Below, piece by piece: positions 10,891 through 23,111 of a DNA stretch of 64,000 nt (the stretch's first letter is position 1; each line of letters opens with the position of its first letter). Made by a program: the position numbers and the translations under genes. The DNA is from Hydractinia symbiolongicarpus. Taxonomy: Eukaryota; Cnidaria; Hydrozoa; Anthoathecata; Hydractiniidae. Location of the stretch: contig NC_079878.1 of NCBI RefSeq assembly GCF_029227915.1, positions 32,701,501-32,765,500 on the forward strand, written 5' to 3'. Below the pieces are notes generated by a model. The model saw nothing but the letters and a program-made list of their open reading frames with translations, was not told where the DNA came from and made no database searches.

Positions 10891-12018
10891 TACCGGCGAT
10901 TAAACTTCTTTTATTCAGCGTCTCATCAAAAATGAAAACATTTTAAGAAACTACAAGTCTCATGGGCTTTAGTGGTGAAATAATAATTTAAAAAATCGTT
11001 CGGGAAATGACTTTACACCCTGGGTACTTTATTTGCATACTTTTGACTATACGGGCCGAGTCCGGGGTTTACGGGAAATGGCGGGTTTTCGTTAGCCGGC
11101 GATTAAACTTCTTTTATTCAGCGTTTCATCAAAAATGAAAACATTTTTAAAAACTACAAGTCTCATGCGTTTTAGTGGTGAAAAAATAATTTAAAAAATC
11201 GTTGTGGAAATGAGTTTAATCACAGGGTACTTTCTTTGTATACATTCGACTATACGGGCCAAGCCCGGGATTTACGGGAAATCGCGGGTTTTCGTTTTCC
11301 GGCGATTAAACCTCTTTCATTAACGTCTCATCAAAAATGAAAACATTTCTGAAAACTACAAGTCTCCTGCGTTTTAGTGGTGAAAAAATAATTTAAAAAA
11401 TTGTTCGGGAAATGAGTTTACTCCCTGGGTACTTTCTTTGTATACTTTTGACTATACGGGCCGAGTCCGGGATTTACGGGAAATCGCGGATTTTCGTTTG
11501 CCGGCGATTAAACTTCTTTTATTCAGCGTCCCATCAAATATGAAAATATTTTTGAAAACTACAATTCTCATGCGTTTAGTGGTAAAAAAATAATATAAAA
11601 AATCGTTCGGGAAATGAGTTCACTCACTGGGTACTTTCTTTGTATCTTTTGACTATACGGGTCGAGTCCGGGGTTTACGGGAAATGGCGGGTTTTCGTTT
11701 GCCGTCGATTAAACTTCTTTTATTCAGCGTCTCATCAAAAATGAAAACATTTTTGAAAACTACAAGTCTCATACGTTTTAGTGGTGAAAAGATAATTTAA
11801 AAAATCGTTTTGGAAATGAGTTTACTCACAGGGTACTTTCTTTGTATACATTCGACTATACGGGCCAAGCCCGGGATTTACGGGAAATCGCGGGTTTTCG
11901 TTTGCTGGCGATTAAACCACTTTCATTAAGCGTTTCATCAAAAATGAAAACATTTCTAAAAACTACAAGTCTCATGCGTTTTAGTGGTGAAAAAATAATT
12001 TAAAAAATCGTTCGGGAA

Positions 12019-12423
12019 ATGAGTTTACTCCCTGGGTACTTTCTTTGTATACTTTTGACTATACGGGCCGAGTCCGGGATTTACGGGAAATCGCGGATTT
12101 TCGTTTGCCGGCGATTAAACTTCTTTTATTCAGCGTCCCATCAAATATGAAAATATTTTTGAAAACTACAAGTCTCATGCGTTTTAGTGGTGAAAAAATA
12201 ATTTAAAAAATCGTTCGGGAAATGAGTTTACTCCCTGGGTACTTTCTTTGTATACTTTTGACTATACGGGCCGAGTCCGGGATTTACGGGAAATCGCGGA
12301 TTTTCGTTTGCCGGCGATTAAACTTCTTTTATTCAGCGTCCCATCAAATATGAAAATATTTTTGAAAACTACAAGTCTCATGCGTTTAGTGGTAAAAAAA
12401 TAATAACAAAAATCGTTCGGAAA
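12019..12423 (+). repeat. Single-unit tandem duplication in one block copy only
   Basis: The two adjacent units share GCGGATTTTCG and GCGTCCCATCAAATATG and look the same until their tails (GCGTTTTAGTGGTGAAAA versus GCGTTTAGTGGTAAAA). The corresponding place in the paralogous block near 16,66x-16,86x has a single unit, so this is either a gain here or a loss there. Confidence 0.75.
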
Positions 12424-12625
12424 ATGAGTTAATCCCTGGGTACTTTCTTTGTATACTTTTGACTATACGGATCGAGTCCGGGGTTTACGGGAAATGGCGG
12501 GTTTTCGTTTGCCGTCGATTAAACTTCTTTTATTCAGCGTCTCATCAAAAATGAAAACATTTTTGAAAACTACAAGTCTCATGCGTTTTAGTGGTGAAAA
12601 GATAATTTAAAAAATCGATTTGGAA
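12424..12625 (+). repeat. Representative class C unit (202 bp)
   Basis: Class C units are entered through a shortened GCGTTTAGTGG (one T fewer than GCGTTTTAGTGG) followed by GTAAAAAAATAATAACAAAA or an ATATAA form. They then carry GAGTTAATCCC or GAGTTCACTCC, GGATCGAGTCC or GGTCGAGTCC, and GCCGTCGATT. They almost always follow a unit ending GCGTCCCATCAAATATG and precede a class A unit. This fixed order shows they have been amplified as part of a multi-unit block and not one at a time. Confidence 0.8.
12469..12479 (+). other. RNA polymerase III B-box-like string in class C units
   Basis: GGATCGAGTCC matches the B-box pattern GWTCRANNC of tRNA-type internal promoters. It recurs wherever class C units carry GGATCGAG. 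Class B variants (GGGTCGAG, GGGCCGAG) fail at one or two positions. About 80 bp upstream, TTTAGTGG weakly resembles the end of an A box with mismatches. No tRNA fold is present: only about three stem pairs flank the loop. I consider chance likely. Confidence 0.2.
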
Positions 12626-12825
12626 ATGAGTTTACTCACAGGGTACTTTCTTTGTATACATTCGACTATACGGGCCAAGCCCGGGATTTACGGGAAATCG
12701 CAGGTTTTCGTTTGCTGGCGATTAAACCACTTTCATTAAGCGTCTCATCAAAAATAAAAACATTTCTGAAAACTACAAGTCTCATGCGTTTTAGTGGTGA
12801 AATAATAACTTAAAAAATCGTTCGG

Positions 12826-13020
12826 GAAATGAGTTTACATCCCGGGTACTTTCTTTACTATACGGGCCGAGTCCGGGATTTACGGGAAATCGCAGGTTTT
12901 CGTTTGCCGGAGATTAAACTTCTTTTATTCAGCGTCTCATCAAAAATGAAAACATTTTTGAAAACTACAAGTCTCATGCGTTTTAGTGGTGAAAAAATAA
13001 TTTAAAAAATCGTTCGGGAA
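12826..13020 (+). repeat. Class D short unit (11-bp deletion), example copy
   Basis: In these units CTTT is followed directly by ACTATACGGG. Compared with class B, the 11 bases GTATACTTTTG are missing, and the flank TTTACATCCCGGG replaces TTTACTCCCTGGG. Junctions lie near 4967, 6984, 12856, 13860, 17294, 19307, 22131, 24146, 25551, 27162, 28572, 29777, 34634, 39897 and 57931. Two junctions (6984 and 13860) read TTTTCTATACG, a further change shared because those blocks are copies of each other. The shared deletion and shared flanking changes imply one ancestral event, later spread by block duplication. The deletion removes the GTATAC palindrome. Confidence 0.85.
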
Positions 13021-15534
13021 ATGAGTTTACTCCCTAGGTACTTTCTTTGTATACTATTGACTATACGGGCCGAGTCCGGGATTTACGGGAAGTCGCGGGT
13101 TTTCGTTTGCCGGCGATTAAACTTCTTTTATTCAGCGTCTCATCAAAAATGAAAACATTTTTAGAAACTACAAGTCTCATGGGCTTTAGTGGTGAAATAA
13201 TAATTTAAAAAATCGTTCGGGAAATGAGTTTACTCCCTGGGTACTTTCTTTGTATACTTTTGACTATACGAGTCGAGTCCGGGGTTTACGGGAAATGGCG
13301 GGTTTTCGTTTGCCGTCGATTAAAGTTCTTTTATTCAGCGTCTCATCAAAAATGAAAACATTTTTGAAAACTACAAGTCTCATGCGTTTTAGTGGTGAAA
13401 AAATAATTTAAAAAATCGTTCGGGAAATGAGTTTACTCACAGGGTACTTTCTTTGTATACATTCGATTATATGGGCCAAGCCCGGGATTTACGGGAAATC
13501 GCGGGATTTCGTTTGCCGGCGATTAAACTTCATTCATTAACCGTCTCATCAAAAATGAAAACATTTTTGAAAACTACAAGTCTCATGCGTTTTAGTGGTG
13601 AGAAAAAAATTAAAAAATCGTTCGGGAAATGAGTTTACTCCCTGGGTACTTTCTTTGTATACATTTGACTATACGGGCCAAGCCCGGGATTTATTGGAAA
13701 TCGCGGGATTTCGTTTGCCGGCGATTAAACCTCTTTTATTAAGCGTCTCATCAAAAATGAAAACATTTTTGAAAACTACAAGTCTCATGCGTTTTAGTGG
13801 TGAAATAATAATTTAAAAAATCGTTCGGGAAATGAGTTTACATCCCGGGTACTTTCTTTTCTATACGGGCCGAGTCTGGGATTTACGGGAAATCGCAGGT
13901 TTTCGTTTGCCGGAGATTAAACTTCTTTTATTCAGCGTCTCATCAAAAATGAAAACATTTTTGAAAACTACAAGTCTCATGCGTTTTAGTGGTGAAAAAA
14001 TATTTTAAAAAATTGTTCGGGAAATGAGTTTACTCCCTGGGTACTTTCTTTGTATACTTTTGACTATACGGGACGAGTCCGGGATTTACGGGAAGTCGCG
14101 GGTTTTCGTTTGCCGGCGTTTAAACTTCTTTTATTCAGCGTCTCATCAAAAATGAAAACATTTTTAAAAACGACAAGTCTCGTGGGCTTTAGTGGTGAAA
14201 TAATAATTTAAAAAATCGTTCGGGAAATGAGTTTACTCCCTGGGTACTTTCTTTGTATACTTTTGACTATACGGGCCGAGTCCGGGATTTACGGGAAATC
14301 GCAGGTTTTCGTTTGCCAGCGATTAAACTTCTTTTATTCAGCGTCTCATCAAAAATGAAAACATTTTTGAAAACAACAAGTCTCATGCGTTTTAGTGGTG
14401 AAAAAATGATTTAAAAAATCGTTCGGGAAATGAGTTTACTCCCTGGGTACTTTCTTTGTATACTTTTGACTATGCGGGCCGAGTCCGTGGTTTACGGGAA
14501 ATGGCGGGTTTTCGTTTGCCGGCGATTAAACTTCTTTTATTCAGCGTCTCATCAAAAATGAAAACATTTTTGAAAACTACAAGTCTCATGCGTTTTAGTG
14601 GTGAAAAAATAATTTAAAAAATCGTTCGGGAAATGAGTTTACTCCCTGGGTACTTTCTTTGTATACTTTTGATTATACGGGCCGAGTCCAGGGTGTACGG
14701 GAAATGGCGTGTTTTCGTTTGCCGGCGATTAAACTTCTTTTATTTAGCGTCTCATCAAAAATGAAAACATTTTTAAAAACTGCAAGTCTCATGGGCTTTA
14801 GTGGTGAAATAATAATTTAAAAAATCGTTCGGGAAATGAGTTTACACCCTGGGTACTTTCTTTGTATACTTTTGACTATACGGGCCGAGTCCGGGATTTA
14901 CGGGAAATCGCAGGCTTTCGTTTGCCGGCGAATAAACTTCTTTCATTCAGCGTCTCATCAAAAATGAAAACATTTTTGAGAACTACAAGTCTCATGCGTT
15001 TTAGTGGTAAAAATATAATTTAAAAAATCGTTCGGGAAATGAGTTTACTCCCTGGGTACTTTCTTTGTATACTTTTGACTATACGGGCCGAATCCAGGAT
15101 TTACGGGAAGTCGCGGGTTTTCGTTTACCGGCGATTAAACCTCTTTTATTCAGCGTCTCATCAAAAATGAAAACATTTTAAGAAACTACAAGTCTCATGG
15201 GCTTTAGTGGTGAAATAATAATTTAAAAAATCGTTCGGGAAATGAGTTTACACCCTGGGTACTTTCTTTGTAAACTTTTGACTATACGGGCCGAGTCCGG
15301 GGTTTACGGGAAATGGCGGGTTTTCGTTAGCCGGCGATTAAACTTCTTTTACTCAGCGTTTCATCAAAAATGAAAACATTTTTAAAAACTACAAGTCTCA
15401 TGCGTTGTAGTGGTGAAAAAATAATTTAAAAAATCGTTCGGGAAATGAGTTTAATCACAGGGTACTTTCTTTGTATACATTCGACTATACGGGCCGAATC
15501 CGGGATTTACGGGAAGTCGCGGGTTTTCGTTTAC
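12916..15534 (+). repeat. Second copy of the 6042-8660 block
   Basis: It matches at an offset of 6,874 bp through one full seven-unit block. From about 14,211 it also matches 9570 onward, so the copied segments overlap and the region is a mosaic of two older duplications. Confidence 0.8.
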
Positions 15535-17433
15535 CGGCGATTAAACTTCTTTTATTCAGCGTCTCATCAAAAATGAAAACATTTTAAGAAACTACAAGTC
15601 TCATGGGCTTTAGTGGTGAAATAATAATTTAAAAAATCGTTCGGGAAATGACTTTACACCCTGGGTACTTTATTTGCATACTTTTGACTATACGGGCCGA
15701 GTCCGGGGTTTACGGGAAATGGCGGGTTTTCGTTAGCCGGCGATTAAACTTCTTTTATTCAGCGTTTCATCAAAAATGAAAACATTTTTAAAAACTACAA
15801 GTCTCATGCGTTTTAGTGGTGAAAAAATAATTTAAAAAATCGTTCTGGAAATGAGTTTAATCACAGGGTACTTTCTTTGTATACATTCTACTATACGGGC
15901 CAAGCCCGGGATTTACGGGAAATCGCGGGTTTTCGTTTTCCGGCGATTAAACCTCTTTCATTAACGTCTCATCAAAAATGAAAACATTTCTGAAAACTAC
16001 AAGTCTCCTGCGTTTTAGTGGTGAAAAAATAATTTAAAAAATTGTTCGGGAAATGAGTTTACTCCCTGGGTACTTTCTTTGTATACTTTTGACTATACGG
16101 GCCGAGTCCGGGATTTACGGGAAATCGCGGATTTTCGTTTGCCGGCGATTAAACTTCTTTTATTCAGCGTCCCATCAAATATGAAAATATTTTTGAAAAC
16201 TACAAGTCTCATGCGTTTAGTGGTAAAAAAATAATATAAAAAATCGTTCGGGAAATGAGTTCACTCACTGGGTACTTTCTTTGTATCTTTTGACTATACG
16301 GGTCGAGTCCGGGGTTTACGGGAAATGGCGGGTTTTCGTTTGCCGTCGATTAAACTTCTTTTATTCAGCGTCTCATCAAAAATGAAAACATTTTTGAAAA
16401 CTACAAGTCTCATACGTTTTAGTGGTGAAAAGATAATTTAAAAAATCGTTTTGGAAATGAGTTTACTCACAGGGTACTTTCTTTGTATACATTCGACTAT
16501 ACGGGCCAAGCCCGGGATTTACGGGAAATCGCGGGTTTTCGTTTGCTGGCGATTAAACCACTTTCATTAAGCGTTTCATCAAAAATGAAAACATTTCTAA
16601 AAACTACAAGTCTCATGCGTTTTAGTGGTGAAAAAGTAATTTAAAAAATCGTTCGGGAAATGAGTTTACTCCCTGGGTACTTTCTTTGTATACTTTTGAC
16701 TATACGGGCCGAGTCCGGGATTTACGGGAAATCGCGGATTTTCGTTTGCCGGCGATTAAACTTCTTTTATTCAGCGTCCCATCAAATATGAAAATATTTT
16801 TGAAAACTACAAGTCTCATGCGTTTAGTGGTAAAAAAATAATAACAAAAATCGTTCGGAAAATGAGTTAATCCCTGGGTACTTTCTTTGTATACTTTTGA
16901 CTATACGGATCGAGTCCGGGGTTTACGGGAAATGGCGGGTTTTCGTTTGCCGTCGATTAAACTTCTTTTATTCAGCGTCTCATCAAAAATGAAAACATTT
17001 TTGAAAACTACAAGTCTCATGCGTTTTAGTGGTGAAAAGATAATTTAAAAAATCGATTTGGAAATGAGTTTACTCACAGGGTACTTTCTTTGTATACATT
17101 CGACTATACGGGCCAAGCCCGGGATTTACGGGAAATCGCAGGTTTTCGTTTGCTGGCGATTAAACCACTTTCATTAAGCGTCTCATCAAAAATAAAAACA
17201 TTTCTGAAAACTACAAGTCTCATGCGTTTTAGTGGTGAAATAATAATTTAAAAAATCGTTCGGGAAATGAGTTTACATCCCGGGTACTTTCTTTACTATA
17301 CGCGCCGAGTCCGGGATTTACGGGAAATCGCAGGTTTTCGTTTGCCGGAGATTAAACTTCTTTTATTCAGCGTCTCATCAAAAATGAAAACATTTTTGAA
17401 AACTACAAGTCTCATGCGTTTTAGTGGTGAAAA
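14211..17433 (+). repeat. Second copy of the 9570-12995 block
   Basis: It lacks the extra unit near 12.0-12.4 kb and ends within a class D unit (junction near 17294, with private CGCGCCGAG). After about 17433 the two blocks diverge: GAAAAAATATTTT here, GAAAAAATAATTT in the first copy. Confidence 0.8.
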
Positions 17434-17463
17434 AATATTTTAAAAAATCGTTCGGGAAATGAG

Positions 17464-20287
17464 TTTACTCCCTGGGTACTTTCTTTGTATACTTTTGACT
17501 ATACGGGACGAGTCCGGGATTTACGGGAAGTCGCGGGTTTTCGTTTGCCGGCGTTTAAACTTCTTTTATTCAGCGTCTCATCAAAAATGAAAACATTTCT
17601 GAAAACTACAAGTCTCCTGCGTTTTAGTGGTGAAAAAATAATTTAAAAAATCGTTCGGGAAATGAGTTTACTCTCTGGGTACTTTCTTTGTATACTTTTG
17701 ACTATACGGGCCGAGTCCGGGATTTACGGGAAATCGCGGATTTTCGTTTGCCGGCGATTAAACTTCTTTTATTCAGCGTCCCATCAAATATGAAAATATT
17801 TTTGAAAACTACAAGTCTCATGCGTTTAGTGGTAAAAAAATAATATAAAAAATCGTTCGGGAAATGAGTTCACTCACTGGGTACTTTCTTTGTATCTTTT
17901 GACTATACGGGTCGAGTCCGGGGTTTACGGGAAATCGCGGGTTTTCGTATTCCGGCGATTAAACCTCTTTCATTAAGCGTCTCATCAAAAATGAAAACAT
18001 TTCTGAAAACTACAAGTCTCCTGCGTTTTAGTGGTGAAAAAATAATTTAAAAAATCGTTCGGGAAATGAGTTTACTCCCTGGGTACTTTCTTTGTATACT
18101 TTTGACTATACGGGCCGAGTCCGGGATTTACGGGAAATTGCGGATTTTCGTTTGCCGGCGATTAAACTTCTTTTATTCAGCGTCCCATCAAATATGAAAA
18201 TATTTTTGAAAACTACAAGTCTCATGCGTTTAGTGGTAAAAAAATAATATAAAAAATCGTTCGGGAAATGAGTTCACTCCCTGGGTACTTTCTTTGTATC
18301 TTTTGACTATACGGGTCGAGTCCGGGGTTTACGGGAAATGGCGGGTTTTCGTTTGCCGTCGATTAAACTTCTTTTATTCAGCGTCTCATCAAAAATGAAA
18401 ACATTTTTGAAAACTACAAGTCTCATACGTTTTAGTGGTGAAAAGATAATTTAAAAAATCGTTTTGGAAATGAGTTTACTCACAGGGTACTTTCTTTGTA
18501 TACATTCGACTATACGGGCCAAGCCCGGGATTTACGGGAAATCGCGGGTTTTCGTTTGCTGGCGATTAAACCACTTTCATTAAGCGTTTCATCAAAAATG
18601 AAAACATTTCTGAAAACTACAAGTCTCATGCGTTTTAGTGGTGAAAAAATAATTTAAAAAATCGTTCGGGAAATGAGTTTACTCCCTGGGTACTTTCTTT
18701 GTATACTTTTGACTATACGGGCCGAGTCCGGGATTTACGGGAAATCGCGGATTTTCGTTTGCCGGCGATTAAACTTCTTTTATTCAGCGTCCCATCAAAT
18801 ATGAAAATATTTTTGAAAACTACAAGTCTCATGCGTTTAGTGGTAAAAAAATAATAACAAAAATCGTTCGGAAAATGAGTTAATCCCTGGGTACTTTCTT
18901 TGTATACTTTTGACTATACGGATCGAGTCCGGGATTTACGGGAAATGGCGGGTTTTCGTTTGCCGTCGATTAAACTTCTTTTATTCAGCGTCTCATCAAA
19001 AATGAAAACATTTTTGAAAACTACAAGTCTCATGCGTTTTAGTGGTGAAAAGATAATTTAAAAAATCGATTTGGAAATGGGTTTACTCACAGGGTACTTT
19101 CTTTGTATACATTCGACTATACGGGCCAAGCCCGGGATTTACGGGAAATCGCGGGTTTTCGTTTGCTGGCGATTAAACCACTTTCATTAAGCGTCTCATC
19201 AAAAATAAAAACATTTCTGAAAACTACAAGTCTCATGCGTTTTAGTGGTGAAATAATAATTTAAAAAATCGTTCGGGAAATGAGTTTACATCCCGGGTAC
19301 TTTCTTTACTATACGGGCCGAGTCCGGGATTTACGGGAAATCGCAGGTTTTCGTTTGCCGGAGATTAAACTTCTTTTATTCAGCGTCTCATCAAAAATGA
19401 AAACATTTTTGAAAACTACAAGTCTCATGCGTTTTAGTGGTGAAAAAATATTTTAAAAAATCGTTCGGGAAATGAGTTTACTCCCTGGGTACTTTCTTTG
19501 TATACTTTTGACTATACGGGACGAGTCCGGGATTTACGGGAAGTCGTGGGTTTTCGTTTGCCGGCGTTTAAACTTCTTTTATTCAGCGTCTCATCAAAAA
19601 TGAAAACATTTTTAAAAACTACAAGTCTCATGGGCTTTAGTGGTGAAATAATAATTTAAAAAATCGTTCGGGAAATGAGTTTACACCCTGGGTACTTTCT
19701 TTGTATACTTTTGACTTTACGGGCCGAGTCCGGGGTTTACGGGAAATGGCGGGTTTTCGTTTGCCGGCGATTAAACTTCTTTTATTCAGCGTTTCATCAA
19801 AAATGAAAACATTTTTAAGAACTACAAGTCTCATGCGTTGTAGTGGTGAAAAAATAATTTAAAAAATCGTTCTGGAAATGAGTTTAATCACAGGGTACTT
19901 TCTTTGTATACATTCGACTATACGGGCCAAGCCCGGGATTTACGGGAAATCGCGGGTTTTCGTATTCCGGCGATTAAACCTCTTTCATTAAGCGTCTCAT
20001 CAAAAATGAAAACATTTCTGAAAACTACAAGTCTCCTGCGTTTTAGTGGTGAAAAAATAATTTAAAAAATCGTTCGGGAAATGAGTTTACTCCCTGAGTA
20101 CTTTCTTTGTATACTTTTGACTATACGGGCCGAGTCCGGGATTTACGGGAAATCGCGGATTTTCGTTTGCCGGCGATTAAACTTCTTTTATTCAGCGTCC
20201 CATCAAATATGAAAATATTTTTGAAAACTACAAGTCTCATGCGTTTAGTGGTAAAAAAATAATATAAAAAATCGTTCGGGAAATGAG
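17464..20287 (+). repeat. 14-unit higher-order repeat, copy 1 (2,824 bp)
   Basis: It is followed directly by a copy at an offset of exactly 2,824 bp (14 x 203 less 18, explained by one class D unit and several GTATCTTTTG and GAGTTAATCC units that are 1-2 bp short). Markers ACTCTCTGGG (17671/20495), GGAAGTCGTGGG and GACTTTACGGG are in both. It contains several three-unit modules. Confidence 0.9.
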
Positions 20288-23111
20288 TTCACTCCCTGGG
20301 TACTTTCTTTGTATACTTTTGACTATACGGGACGAGTCCGGGATTTACGGGAAGTCGCGGGTTTTCGTTTGCCGGCGTTTAAACTTCTTTTATTCAGCGT
20401 CTCATCAAAAATGAAAACATTTCTGAAAACTACAAGTCTCCTGCGTTTTAGTGGTGAAAAAATAATTTAAAAAATCGTTCGGGAAATGAGTTTACTCTCT
20501 GGGTACTTTCTTTGTATACTTTTGACTATACGGGCCGAGTCCGGGATTTACGGGAAATCGCGGATTTTCGTTTGCCGGCGATTAAACTTCTTTTATTCAG
20601 CGTCCCATCAAATATGAAAATATTTTTGAAAACTACAAGTCTCATGCGTTTAGTGGTAAAAAAATAATATAAAAAATCGTTCGGGAAATGAGTTCACTCA
20701 CTGGGTACTTTCTTTGTATCTTTTGACTATACGGGTCGAGTCCGGGGTTTACGGGAAATCGCGGGTTTTCGTATTCCGGCGATTAAACCTCTTTCATTAA
20801 GCGTCTCATCAAAAATGAAAACATTTCTGAAAACTACAAGTCTCCTGCGTTTTAGTGGTGAAAAAATAATTTAAAAAATCGTTCGGGAAATGAGTTTACT
20901 CCCTGGGTACTTTCTTTGTATACTTTTGACTATACGGGCCGAGTCCGGGATTTACGGGAAATTGCGGATTTTCGTTTGCCGGCGATTAAACTTCTTTTAT
21001 TCAGCGTCCCATCAAATATGAAAATATTTTTGAAAACTACAAGTCTCATGCGTTTAGTGGTAAAAAAATAATATAAAAAATCGTTCGGGAAATGAGTTCA
21101 CTCCCTGGGTACTTTCTTTGTATCTTTTGACTATACGGGTCGAGTCCGGGGTTTACGGGAAATGGCGGGTTTTCGTTTGCCGTCGATTAAACTTCTTTTA
21201 TTCAGCGTCTCATCAAAAATGAAAACATTTTTGAAAACTACAAGTCTCATACGTTTTAGTGGTGAAAAGATAATTTAAAAAATCGTTTTGGAAATGAGTT
21301 TACTCACAGGGTACTTTCTTTGTATACATTCGACTATACGGGCCAAGCCCGGGATTTACGGGAAATCGCGGGTTTTCGTTTGCTGGCGATTAAACCACTT
21401 TCATTAAGCGTTTCATCAAAAATGAAAACATTTCTGAAAACTACAAGTCTCATGCGTTTTAGTGGTGAAAAAATAATTTAAAAAATCGTTCGGGAAATGA
21501 GTTTACTCCCTGGGTACTTTCTTTGTATACTTTTGACTATACGGGCCGAGTCCGGGATTTACGGGAAATCGCGGATTTTCGTTTGCCGGCGATTAAACTT
21601 CTTTTATTCAGCGTCCCATCAAATATGAAAATATTTTTGAAAACTACAAGTCTCATGCGTTTAGTGGTAAAAAAATAATAACAAAAATCGTTCGGAAAAT
21701 GAGTTAATCCCTGGGTACTTTCTTTGTATACTTTTGACTATACGGATCGAGTCCGGGATTTACGGGAAATGGCGGGTTTTCGTTTGCCGTCGATTAAACT
21801 TCTTTTATTCAGCGTCTCATCAAAAATGAAAACATTTTTGAAAACTACAAGTCTCATGCGTTTTAGTGGTGAAAAGATAATTTAAAAAATCGATTTGGAA
21901 ATGGGTTTACTCACAGGGTACTTTCTTTGTATACATTCGACTATACGGGCCAAGCCCGGGATTTACGGGAAATCGCGGGTTTTCGTTTGCTGGCGATTAA
22001 ACCACTTTCATTAAGCGTCTCATCAAAAATAAAAACATTTCTGAAAACTACAAGTCTCATGCGTTTTAGTGGTGAAATAATAATTTAAAAAATCGTTCGG
22101 GAAATGAGTTTACATCCCGGGTACTTTCTTTACTATACGGGCCGAGTCCGGGATTTACGGGAAATCGCAGGTTTTCGTTTGCCGGAGATTAAACTTCTTT
22201 TATTCAGCGTCTCATCAAAAATGAAAACATTTTTGAAAACTACAAGTCTCATGCGTTTTAGTGGTGAAAAAATATTTTAAAAAATCGTTCGGGAAATGAG
22301 TTTACTCCCTGGGTACTTTCTTTGTATACTTTTGACTATACGGGACGAGTCCGGGATTTACGGGAAGTCGTGGGTTTTCGTTTGCCGGCGTTTAAACTTC
22401 TTTTATTCAGCGTCTCATCAAAAATGAAAACATTTTTAAAAACTACAAGTCTCATGGGCTTTAGTGGTGAAATAATAATTTAAAAAATCGTTCGGGAAAT
22501 GAGTTTACACCCTGGGTACTTTCTTTGTATACTTTTGACTTTACGGGCCGAGTCCGGGGTTTACGGGAAATGGCGGGTTTTCGTTTGCCGGCGATTAAAC
22601 TTCTTTTATTCAGCGTTTCATCAAAAATGAAAACATTTTTAAGAACTACAAGTCTCATGCGTTGTAGTGGTGAAAAAATAATTTAAAAAATCGTTCTGGA
22701 AATGAGTTTAATCACAGGGTACTTTCTTTGTATACATTCGACTATACGGGCCAAGCCCGGGATTTACGGGAAATCGCGGGTTTTCGTATTCCGGCGATTA
22801 AACCTCTTTCATTAAGCGTCTCATCAAAAATGAAAACATTTCTGAAAACTACAAGTCTCCTGCGTTTTAGTGGTGAAAAAATAATTTAAAAAATCGTTCG
22901 GGAAATGAGTTTACTCCCTGAGTACTTTCTTTGTATACTTTTGACTATACGGGGCGAGTCCGGGATTTACGGGAAATCGCGGATTTTCGTTTGCCGGCGA
23001 TTAAACTTCTTTTATTCAGCGTCCCATCAAATATGAAAATATTTTTGAAAACTACAAGTCTCATGCGTTTAGTGGTAAAAAAATAATATAAAAAATCGTT
23101 CGGGAAATGAG
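20288..23111 (+). repeat. 14-unit higher-order repeat, copy 2 (2,824 bp)
   Basis: Nearly identical to the preceding copy: in a visual pass I found one clear substitution inside the block (C at 20130 versus G at 22954, giving GGGGCGAG). The left boundary is GAGTTC (20288) versus GAGTTT; the right boundary is where GTATACTTTTG and GTATCTTTTG diverge. Confidence 0.9.
21497..22103 (+). repeat. Three-unit module B-C-A (about 607 bp), example copy
   Basis: Unit 1 (21497-21698) is class B with GCGGATTTTCG and GCGTCCCATCAAATATG. Unit 2 (21699-21900) is class C with GAGTTAATCCC and GGATCGAG. Unit 3 (21901-22103) is class A with GAAAAGATAATTT upstream, then CTCACAGGG and GCTGGCGATTAAACCAC. The diagnostic GCGTCCCATC of unit 1 occurs about 36 times, roughly at 11.5, 12.1, 12.3, 16.2, 16.8, 17.8, 18.2, 18.8, 20.2, 20.6, 21.0, 21.6, 23.0, 23.6, 24.6, 25.0, 26.6, 33.1, 38.4, 43.6, 44.6, 45.2, 46.1, 47.7, 48.3, 49.1, 50.1, 51.1, 51.7, 52.5, 53.5, 57.4, 60.2, 60.8, 62.1 and 62.7 kb. 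It is absent from the first 11.5 kb and from 26.7-33.1 kb. Confidence 0.78.

Larger units (their letters stand above)
9570..12995 (+). repeat. Block copied at 14211-17433
   Basis: The match runs at an offset of 4,641 bp from about 9570 to 12,020, then at 4,438 bp to about 12,995. The change is exactly 203 bp and marks one extra unit in this copy (12019-12221 and 12222-12423 are near-identical neighbours). Markers include TTGTTCGGG (11401/16042), GTATCTTTTGAC and CATTTCTAAAAAC (11950/16591). Private differences include CGTTGTGG near 11202 against CGTTCTGG. Confidence 0.83.

Noticed and set aside
19637-19834. Minus-strand 65-codon frames (also 4091, 22461, 48944, 52389)
   Set aside because: They are the complement of the same repeat segment and appear in pairs only because the blocks are duplicated. 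There is no independent evidence of coding.
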